This document shows, one piece after another, positions 28,064 through 33,469 of a DNA stretch of 64,000 bases; position 1 is the stretch's first letter; every line of letters starts with the position of its first letter. Source of the stretch: Caulobacter vibrioides (lineage in GTDB: Bacteria; Pseudomonadota; Alphaproteobacteria; Caulobacterales; Caulobacteraceae); the NCBI RefSeq assembly GCF_002310375.3, contig NZ_CP023315.3, positions 3,534,001-3,598,000 on the forward strand, written 5' to 3'. The translations under genes and the position numbers were made by a program. The notes below the pieces were generated by a model. The model was not told where the DNA came from. It made no database searches and saw only the letters and a program-made list of their open reading frames with translations.

Positions 28064-28515
28064 TCTTTGCCCCCGCCGCTGACCAGCTTTTGCGCAGCGC
28101 TCTTGAAGGCGTCGGCAGCCTCGAGCGCCTCGCGCGCAGCGACTTCACGCGCCAGCCGATCGCCTCCACGCTCAAGAGCATCGAACATCGCGTTGACGGC
28201 CTCGTTGCCCTCTCGGACAGCCGCCTTCATGCTGGCCGCAACTTCGGCGGCGCCGGCCGAGGCCATAGACGCGCGCTCCAGGCGCATGGCGTAAGCGGCT
28301 AGCATCGGCGGGTCTCCGCCACCGGCCGCGATGAACGCGGCATCCAGGCGAACAGCGTCCTCGATCGTCGGCAGGGCGCCAGTATCCGGATCGGACCAGT
28401 TGCGCACGGTCCGCTCGGCCTTTCCGACCGCTTCGGCCGCGACGGGATAGGTGAGAAAGCCGCCGATCGTGGCGACGGCGTCCTGAAAGCTCGCGGGGAC
28501 GCGACGCTTGGTCAT
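28060..28515 (-). CDS. Putative DNA-binding early regulator (CII-like position)
   Basis: 151 aa from the ATG at 28515, first gene of the minus-strand early block. Residues about 20-55 (YPVAAEAVGKAERTVRNWSD) look like a helix-turn-helix, followed by a helical Ala-rich region. Its place next to the immunity region and at the head of the replication operon suggests an early transcription regulator, as CII is in lambdoids. Assignment is tentative. Confidence 0.55.
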   Translation of the reverse strand: MTKRRVPASFQDAVATIGGFLTYPVAAEAVGKAERTVRNWSDPDTGALPTIEDAVRLDAAFIAAGGGDPPMLAAYAMRLERASMASAGAAEVAASMKAAVREGNEAVNAMFDALERGGDRLAREVAAREALEAADAFKSAAQKLVSGGGKE

Positions 28516-28712
28516 GCCCAGCTCCGAATGTTGAGGAAGGGGATCGCGCCGCTGGCGAGGCGGATGCCAGCGGCGCGCGCGACGACGGGCAGAAGGTGGG
28601 GACCCGTCACGCGATGGCGGGGTCGGCGTTGCAAAGCAGCAAGCCGACCGCAAACGACGTGCCCGTCCGGCGCGGCTACAAGCCTGATGGCGCCTACAAC
28701 CGGAGGGACAAG
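28516..28712. promoter_or_regulatory. Divergent intergenic region
   Basis: About 200 bp between the first minus-strand early gene and a plus-strand gene. Promoters for both directions are expected here but no clear -35/-10 pair could be read. A plus-strand frame from 28614 leads in frame into the gene at 28713 and could be an alternative N-terminus. Confidence 0.35.
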
Positions 28713-28952
28713 ATGAATGACCTGACGATCATCAAGGGCCAGATCGAAGCCCTTGCCCACGCCAGCGCAATCCTGTTGGGCGCTCGCATCCGACACCTGA
28801 CGCCTGGCGAAGCCGCCACGGCCTGCCGTGTGTTCGCGACCCCGCTGACCGATCCGACACCAGCCGACGATCCGGCCCGGCGCGGCGTCATGCTGGACAC
28901 GCTGGGCGACATCGCCGAGCGCGCCCTGATGTTGAGCAGGCCCGTCGGATGA
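28713..28952 (+). CDS. Small hypothetical protein
   Basis: 79 aa. The ATG is preceded by a strong Shine-Dalgarno (GGAGGGACAAG), which fixes the start against an upstream in-frame ATG at 28614. Third positions are strongly G/C, as in real genes here. Helical, no motif. Sits on the plus strand between the early and immunity regions. Confidence 0.6.
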   Translation: MNDLTIIKGQIEALAHASAILLGARIRHLTPGEAATACRVFATPLTDPTPADDPARRGVMLDTLGDIAERALMLSRPVG

Positions 28953-29079
28953 CCCAGCGGAAATACAGCGCGAGCGAGTTTGCCACCCACCCGTCAACTC
29001 TGGTTCGACGGCAATGTGTCGCGGCGTCGCACCATGCAAATTAACGCCCAATTCCACGGCCACGCTGTATGCGGTGGCC

Positions 29080-29295
29080 ATGATCGACGAACCGACTACA
29101 CGACCGTCCGACGAGTTTCGCGCCTTGACGATCCTGGCCTTGGCGCTTGCCGAAACTCTTGGCCAGCAAGGCCAGGGCGAGAAGTTCCTGGTGAACCTGA
29201 TGCGCGTGATCGAAGACCAGCGCCCGACCGCATCAGCCGACGATCGCGCCATCACCTGGGCAGACAAGCTCGCCACGGAGTTGCTGGTCAGGTAG
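29080..29295 (+). CDS. Small hypothetical protein
   Basis: 71 aa, mostly helical (ALTILALALAETLGQQGQGE), with G/C-rich third positions. No good Shine-Dalgarno precedes the ATG. It may be related in build to the gene at 28713. Function unknown. Confidence 0.45.
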   Translation: MIDEPTTRPSDEFRALTILALALAETLGQQGQGEKFLVNLMRVIEDQRPTASADDRAITWADKLATELLVR

Positions 29296-29352
29296 CTCGC
29301 GACTTGACCGCGAACGCCGGGTATGTAGCATTCGCAACCGCCGGGGGTGTGT

Positions 29353-29712
29353 ATGCCGCGTACGCGTTTCGATGTAGCGAAGATCTGCGACCCGACGCCG
29401 GTCGGGACAAGATCGATGGCGGTAAAGGCCAACTTGGAGGCATCGATCTCGCCCGCGAACGACCCCGTCGACTTCACGAGCGCATACATGGTGCTTGTCG
29501 ACAGACTGCTCAGCGACGTAGCCGACAGCGACGCCAGCGAGTGCGCCCGCATCGTTCGAGCCATCACGCGCCGCTCGATCAAAGAAACACCGAAAGGGCG
29601 CGCGACGCTGCGACGCGCGCCGCATTTGGCGACCGCCGAGGCGGTGTCCAGGCGCGTCTTGAAGGCGCGCTGCGAAGCGTGCCCTCGGATCTGCCAGTCT
29701 CCACTGAGATAG
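29353..29712 (+). CDS. Hypothetical protein (weakly supported)
   Basis: 119 aa from the ATG at 29353. The middle (VDFTSAYMVLVDRLLSDVAD) looks like protein, the C-terminus is basic with three Cys. It converges on the Cro-like gene, ending 5 bp before it. A 402-residue minus-strand frame over this region is Ser/Arg-rich and looks like noise, so the plus-strand reading is preferred. Confidence 0.4.
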   Translation: MPRTRFDVAKICDPTPVGTRSMAVKANLEASISPANDPVDFTSAYMVLVDRLLSDVADSDASECARIVRAITRRSIKETPKGRATLRRAPHLATAEAVSRRVLKARCEACPRICQSPLR

Positions 29713-29716
29713 GACA

Positions 29717-29905
29717 TCAATCCCTCTCAGCCGGAAGCCATGCGCTTGGCGGGATGCCCAGCTCGCGCTCAATCCGAACCGCCAGCTCAAGCGAAGGCGT
29801 TCTAGCCCCGCTCACGAGCTGAGAAACGTAGCCCTTCGAAATGCCCAGCGACCTCAGCTTCTCGCCAAGATCCTCGCTCGACCGGGTGAGGTTTGCGGTT
29901 TCCAT
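29717..29905 (-). CDS. Cro-like XRE regulator
   Basis: 62 aa from the ATG at 29905. A single helix-turn-helix: SEDLGEKLRSLGISKGYVSQ, then VSGARTPSLELAVRIERELGI. The perfect operator at 29914-29930 ends just 9 bp before its ATG, so binding there should block its transcription or its own start; the transcript may be nearly leaderless. It is divergent from the repressor gene at 30000. By analogy with lambdoid immunity regions it would act as Cro. Confidence 0.75.
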   Translation of the reverse strand: METANLTRSSEDLGEKLRSLGISKGYVSQLVSGARTPSLELAVRIERELGIPPSAWLPAERD

Positions 29906-29913
29906 GCCCAAGG

Positions 29914-29965
29914 GTTTGCATATTGCAAACTCTTTGGCAACCCGCTCGGTTTGCAGACTGCGTGA
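29914..29965. promoter_or_regulatory. Operator pair 1 (between divergent XRE genes)
   Basis: Site 1 at 29914-29930 is GTTTGCATATTGCAAAC, arms GTTTGCA/TGCAAAC around 3 bases. Site 2 at 29949-29965 keeps the left arm (GTTTGCA) and part of the right (TGC). The starts are 35 bp apart, the same spacing as pair 2 at 31126-31177. Likely binding sites of the XRE repressor or the Cro-like protein. Confidence 0.75.
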
Positions 29966-29999
29966 CGACGCGGATGTGCCGTTACGTCAAACTGCGAAC

Positions 30000-30320
30000 A
30001 TGGAAAGCCCCGACAAGCCCCTGCACCATCTTCGCGACTGGCGGAACTACAGAGGCCTTTCGCAAGAGGATCTGGCTGAGCAGATCGGGACGACCAAGTC
30101 TGTCATTAGCTTGCTTGAGACAGGCGAGCGGCAGCTATCGCCCAAGTGGCTTTTCAGGCTGGCTCCAGCCCTGAAAACGAAGCCGGGCGCGATTATCGAT
30201 CACAACCCTTATGAACTCCCCCGCGACGTCATCGACATCTGGCTGGAGATCGATGAGCAGCAGAGGCCTCAGGCCATGAAGGTGCTCGAAACCTTCCGCA
30301 AGGTCGCAAGCGGCAGCTAG
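30000..30320 (+). CDS. XRE-family phage repressor (CI-like)
   Basis: 106 aa from the ATG at 30000. Helix-turn-helix at about 10-60 (YRGLSQEDLAEQIGTTKSVI followed by SLLETGERQLSP). The rest is a short helical tail, with no RecA-cleavable LexA-type domain. It is divergent from the Cro-like gene across operator pair 1 and is coupled to a WYL-TerB gene 2 bp downstream. Probable lysogeny repressor; induction would then not depend on LexA-like self-cleavage. Confidence 0.75.
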   Translation: MESPDKPLHHLRDWRNYRGLSQEDLAEQIGTTKSVISLLETGERQLSPKWLFRLAPALKTKPGAIIDHNPYELPRDVIDIWLEIDEQQRPQAMKVLETFRKVASGS

Positions 30321-30322
30321 AC

Positions 30323-31105
30323 ATGCTCGGGTTTATCAAGGCGCTATTACGCGGCGAAGCGCATGACGCGCCGCCCCTGACGCCCCCGACCTTCTCAAGT
30401 CCGATCGTCCCACCGGAAGACAGTCCCGCAACTATCCAGCCCGCACCTGGTGATGAAGATCACCCACTTTTCGGTCGAGCCCTGATAATCGACTACATTG
30501 ATGCTCAGGATGTGGCGAGTTTTCGCCGCATATCAGTGCGAAACTGCTACGCATCGGGAAACTATTCATATGTCGCTGCGCGATGCCTTGAGCGGCAAGC
30601 TCATCGCGTCTTTCGAATTGATCGGATTGATAGCGTAGCCTGTGGCGTTAGCGGCGAAGACCTCGGAGATCCCGAACGCTTCTTTGTTCCAGCTCCACCC
30701 GCGATCGGAAGCCGCGCCGGGCGCCTTGGTCGCAAACCGCTCCCACATCCAGAGTTGCGAGCTGCCATCAGAGCCTTGATCACGGTCGCAAGAGCCGACG
30801 GGTTCATTCACCCCAGCGAACGGCAAGTTATCCAGTCCTTCCTAAAGGTCGCCGGCGCATCACTTAGCGAAGCAGAGCGAGGCGAAATGCTGCAACGAGC
30901 CCTCGGCCTCAACGCCGATTGTGAAGCGTTCTATCGTAATTTGCGGATTATGTTTCAGGCGGGAGAGCCGCTTGCCAGCACAACGATTGCCGCCATGGGG
31001 GATCTCGCTCGAGCCGACGGCGAAGTGTCGGACGATGAGATGTTCCTCGTCAGCGAGATGATCCGAAAAGGCAAGGAGCACGACTACCGCATAACAATCG
31101 AGTAG
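30323..31105 (+). CDS. WYL-like and TerB-like two-domain protein
   Basis: 260 aa, 2 bp after the repressor stop. About 50-105 (ALIIDYIDAQDVASFRRISV ... CLERQAHRVFRIDRIDS) looks like a WYL ligand-binding domain. About 145-255 has two TerB-like acidic motifs (ITVARADGFIHPSERQVI and GDLARADGEVSDDE) typical of metal-binding TerB folds. The N-terminus is Pro-rich. WYL domains often sense nucleic acids or small ligands in phage and defence regulators. Co-expression with the repressor suggests a role in induction control or superinfection response; not proven. Confidence 0.65.
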   Translation: MLGFIKALLRGEAHDAPPLTPPTFSSPIVPPEDSPATIQPAPGDEDHPLFGRALIIDYIDAQDVASFRRISVRNCYASGNYSYVAARCLERQAHRVFRIDRIDSVACGVSGEDLGDPERFFVPAPPAIGSRAGRLGRKPLPHPELRAAIRALITVARADGFIHPSERQVIQSFLKVAGASLSEAERGEMLQRALGLNADCEAFYRNLRIMFQAGEPLASTTIAAMGDLARADGEVSDDEMFLVSEMIRKGKEHDYRITIE

Positions 31106-31125
31106 CGCTTTCCGCAAACCGTCAG

Positions 31126-31177
31126 GTTCGCAGACTGCAAACTTTTTGTTTGACGCCGACGTTTGCAATATGCAAAC
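31126..31177. promoter_or_regulatory. Operator pair 2 (upstream of rightward accessory genes)
   Basis: Sites GTTCGCAGACTGCAAAC (31126-31142, one arm base changed) and GTTTGCAATATGCAAAC (31161-31177, perfect arms), again 35 bp apart. A TTGACG hexamer lies between them at 31150-31155 and may be a -35 element. The pair would let the same regulator repress the rightward genes, like lambda OL/OR. Confidence 0.75.
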
Positions 31178-31289
31178 GCTATGGTCACCCGCACCGGACG
31201 AGCGAGCACACGGGGTGTTCGTCTGGGACTGGAAGGGCGTTGAGAACCGATTTCGGTTCCCGATCGCTCCGGTGCGGTCTGAGGACCAT

Positions 31290-31571
31290 ATGGGAGAGAA
31301 TGCAACGATCACCGGCGAGGCCCACGGCCTGGTGCTGGTGGTGGCCGACCGAGGCTTTGTCTGGGTCGGTGAAACGGTCACGACCCCGGACTGGGTCGAG
31401 ATCAAGAACGCCCGCTGCGTGCGCCGCTGGGGCACGACCAAGGGCCTGAACCAACTAGCCATCGAGGGACCGCAATCGAGCACTCAGCTCGACGCTCCCG
31501 CCGACCTCAAGGTCAGCCGCAAAGCCCTCATCGCCATCATCCCGTGCGAGGCCGAGAAGTGGGCCGCATAG
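31290..31571 (+). CDS. Small phage protein, DUF6948-like
   Basis: 93 aa from the ATG at 31290; an upstream in-frame start would lie inside operator pair 2. The pattern VVADRGFVWVGET, then IKNARCVRRWGTTKGLNQLA and RKALIAIIPCEAEKW, fits a small phage family I recall as DUF6948. Function unknown. The next gene, the Gly-Tyr/Asp repeat protein, begins 28 bp before its stop in another frame, so the two are likely coupled. I recall similar small proteins next to Gly-rich dipeptide repeats in other phages; this should be checked. Confidence 0.6.
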   Translation: MGENATITGEAHGLVLVVADRGFVWVGETVTTPDWVEIKNARCVRRWGTTKGLNQLAIEGPQSSTQLDAPADLKVSRKALIAIIPCEAEKWAA

Positions 31572-31921
31572 CGACCCTCGACGGCCAAGGCGCGGGCACC
31601 GCCCGCGCCGACGGCTACGGCTACGGCGACGGCGACGGCGACGGCTACGGCTACGGCGACGGCGACGGCGACGGCTACGGCTACGGCGACGGCGACGGCT
31701 ACGGCGACGGCGACGGCTACGGCTACGGCTACGGCTACGGCGACGGCGACGGCTACGGCTACGGCTACGGCTACGGCGACGGCGACGGCGACGGCGACGG
31801 CTACGGCTACGGCTACGGCGACGGCGACGGCGACGGCTACGGCTACGGCGACGGCGACGGCGACGGCGACGGCTACGGCTACGGCTACGGCTACGGCTAC
31901 GGCTACGGCTACGGCTGGTGA
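31544..31921 (+). CDS. Gly-Tyr/Gly-Asp dipeptide repeat protein
   Basis: 125 aa from a GTG at 31544 inside the previous gene. After about 23 ordinary residues it is 50 consecutive Gly-X units with X = Tyr (27) or Asp (23), ending GW. Such a protein would be disordered and might phase-separate, bind metals or stick to surfaces. Other frames of the array are also open: Ala-Thr in the frame of the upstream gene, after its stop, and Val-Ala on the minus strand. The GY/GD frame is preferred because it has a coupled start and a stop right after the array, before the terminator. Confidence 0.6.
   Translation: MRGREVGRIATLDGQGAGTARADGYGYGDGDGDGYGYGDGDGDGYGYGDGDGYGDGDGYGYGYGYGDGDGYGYGYGYGDGDGDGDGYGYGYGDGDGDGYGYGDGDGDGDGYGYGYGYGYGYGYGW
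31613..31912 (+). repeat. Exact 50-unit hexamer array GGC(T/G)AC
   Basis: 300 bp = 50 units of GGCTAC or GGCGAC with no other variation. The order of units, as Tyr (Y) and Asp (D) run lengths, is Y2 D3 Y2 D3 Y2 D2 Y1 D2 Y4 D2 Y4 D4 Y3 D3 Y2 D4 Y7. The sole variable base (position 4) changes the amino acid in the Gly-X frame but is silent in the Ala-Thr and antisense Val-Ala frames. Prone to slippage, so unit number and order should vary between isolates. Confidence 0.95.
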
Positions 31922-31925
31922 GCCG

Positions 31926-31981
31926 GAGGCCCGGCCAGGGCTCGGCGTAGCCCTACCGCCCTGGCCGGGCCTCCTCTTTTT
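31926..31981 (+). terminator. Strong intrinsic terminator after the repeat gene
   Basis: Perfect 16-bp stem (31926-31941 with 31958-31973), 16-base loop and a TTTTT run at 31977-31981, a few bases after the repeat-gene stop. It separates that unit from the accessory operon downstream. Confidence 0.85.
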
Positions 31982-32032
31982 CAAACCCTCAGAGAACACA
32001 TCGCCCCGAGGGCGATAGCGCCGAGGTCAATC

Positions 32033-32251
32033 ATGTCTATCCTACTGCAAGGAACGCCGTGGCCCGTGATCGCCGCGCACCTGACTGAGATCGGACTACT
32101 GGCGGCGATCTATCTGCGGGTCCGCATGATCCCGCGCCGCAACCTGCCCGTCATCGTCAACATCGACCCAGTCAGGGCCGGCGAGGCGGCGGCTAAGGAA
32201 CACCAGATTTTGCGCCTGGCGCGGGAGATGAAGGGGCCGCGCCGTGCGTAG
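32033..32251 (+). CDS. Small membrane-like phage protein
   Basis: 72 aa. Residues about 10-30 (TPWPVIAAHLTEIGLLAAIY) may form one membrane helix; the rest is charged. First gene of the plus-strand accessory operon after the terminator. It overlaps the next gene by 8 bp. Function unknown. Confidence 0.5.
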   Translation: MSILLQGTPWPVIAAHLTEIGLLAAIYLRVRMIPRRNLPVIVNIDPVRAGEAAAKEHQILRLAREMKGPRRA

Positions 32252-32660
32252 CCCCTTCGAGCAAGGCGACCAGCCAAGACCGTCGCTCAAGACCGAACGC
32301 TGTTCGGCTGAGGTCATCTCCCTCACCGAATGGGCGGCCTCCCGTCGCCGTAGCGAGCCACCGAGCTGGGATCAGCACGCGCTCGACTTGCAACCCTATC
32401 AGCGTGACGCCTTGGCGTGGCTGGAGCGCCAGGACGCGCTGAACGCCAACGACCTTTGGGCTGCGCAAGCCGCGACGGCCTATCTCGGCGACCGCATCGC
32501 CATGCCCGCCGCGGCGATCGAGGCCGCGTTCGACGCGAGGACCGGCCGCTTCGACCTTCCGGCCTATGTGGCCAACACCCTTGATGGCGCGCCGGCCGTC
32601 CTGCCACTGCCGCAACCCCCTGTCGGCGTGATCACGCGCCTGCTGCGGAGGCTGCATTGA
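32244..32660 (+). CDS. Hypothetical accessory protein
   Basis: 138 aa from a GTG at 32244 overlapping the previous stop. Middle part (LQPYQRDALAWLERQDALNA) is helical; C-terminus Pro/Leu-rich. A one-mismatch relative of the palindrome lies near its start (32295-32305). No family recognised. Ends in TGATG with the next gene. Confidence 0.5.
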   Translation: MRSPFEQGDQPRPSLKTERCSAEVISLTEWAASRRRSEPPSWDQHALDLQPYQRDALAWLERQDALNANDLWAAQAATAYLGDRIAMPAAAIEAAFDARTGRFDLPAYVANTLDGAPAVLPLPQPPVGVITRLLRRLH

Positions 32661-32947
32661 TGGCCGACGACGCCCAAGCCATGGCCGAGACCGTGCGCTC
32701 TGCTTGCGCCCGCCGCATCCGCGATCTGCTGCAAAAGCGGGTCGGCGCCGGGCGCGAGGATCCTCGCCGCGCGCTGTCGGACCAAGCCAGCATCGCCAAC
32801 GACTGGAAGGCCGACAGCTTCGACCGCCTTCAGCTCGTGCTCGACATCGAAGAGACGTTCGACATCGGCATCAGCGACGAGGAGGCCGAGACGATCGACA
32901 CGATCGACGCGGCCGTCACCCGCATCATGTCGGGGGCCTGGACGTGA
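32660..32947 (+). CDS. Acyl carrier protein-like protein
   Basis: 95 aa from the ATG at 32660. DWKADSFDRLQLVLDIEETF followed by DIGISDEEAETIDTIDAAVT closely follows the acyl carrier protein pattern, with Ser in DSF where ACPs attach 4'-phosphopantetheine (usual DSL). An N-terminal extension of about 50 residues is basic. In cells ACPs carry acyl chains; phage ACP-like genes are unusual and could modify lipids or a surface compound, or act as a decoy. Overlaps its neighbours on both sides. Confidence 0.65.
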   Translation: MADDAQAMAETVRSACARRIRDLLQKRVGAGREDPRRALSDQASIANDWKADSFDRLQLVLDIEETFDIGISDEEAETIDTIDAAVTRIMSGAWT

Positions 32948-33273
32948 ACATCACCGTGATCGTCCCGGAAAAGCGCGACGTGCTGTTCCACCTGACGCCC
33001 TTCGCCAAGGGCTGCGCCAGCGCGGCGGCCAGCGACCGCAAGCGCCGATACCTGGTCACCAGCCGCCGCCCCGGTCAGGCCATTCACGCCCTGCTGACGC
33101 GACTAGGGCGCTCGCCCGACGACGTCGAGATCACGCCCTGCGGCGCGACCGAAACCGCGATCCACCCGATCGGCAACCCCTTTGAGCCCTACGCCTTCGT
33201 CTGGGAGGGCCTGACCTTCGACGAAGTGGCCACCGCCCTCTCCAACCTTAAAGCCGTAAGGACTGCTCGATGA
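32944..33273 (+). CDS. Hypothetical accessory protein
   Basis: 109 aa from a GTG at 32944 overlapping the ACP-like stop. Balanced composition (MNITVIVPEKRDVLFHLTPF), no motif recognised. The tight coupling to the ACP-like gene hints at a shared function, but nothing in the sequence proves it. Confidence 0.5.
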   Translation: MNITVIVPEKRDVLFHLTPFAKGCASAAASDRKRRYLVTSRRPGQAIHALLTRLGRSPDDVEITPCGATETAIHPIGNPFEPYAFVWEGLTFDEVATALSNLKAVRTAR

Positions 33274-33461
33274 CGCGCTGGCGCGAAGGCGACGCCGCGC
33301 GCGTCGTCGACCTGACCGATCTGAAGATGCCCGGCAAGGGACGGCCACCCTTCGCCAAGGACGACATCGTCCGGGTTCGGCGCGTCTCGCCCGACGGCAA
33401 GCGTCTGGTTCTGGACACACACCCGGGCTGGTTTTCCGCCCATCGCTTCAAGCCGCTCTAG
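33270..33461 (+). CDS. Small hypothetical protein
   Basis: 63 aa, ATGA overlap with the previous gene. Beta-rich pattern (DDIVRVRRVSPDGKRLVLDT) typical of a small SH3-like barrel. Function unknown. Confidence 0.5.
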   Translation: MTRWREGDAARVVDLTDLKMPGKGRPPFAKDDIVRVRRVSPDGKRLVLDTHPGWFSAHRFKPL

Positions 33462-33469
33462 GAGCACCC

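Noticed and set aside
28512..29720. 402-residue minus-strand open frame between the early and immunity regions
   Set aside because: Composition is Ser/Arg-rich and uneven, and plus-strand frames (for example 28713 with a strong ribosome site) have better codon positions.
31150..31184. Sigma-70 promoter from TTGACG (31150) to a -10 near 31,178
   Set aside because: The spacing to the nearest TATA-like hexamer is about 22 bp, too long; only the -35-like hexamer is noted.
31484..31999. Minus-strand Val-Ala repeat protein over the hexamer array
   Set aside because: Runs antisense through a terminator and the previous gene, with no ribosome site; it arises because the repeat is open in several frames.
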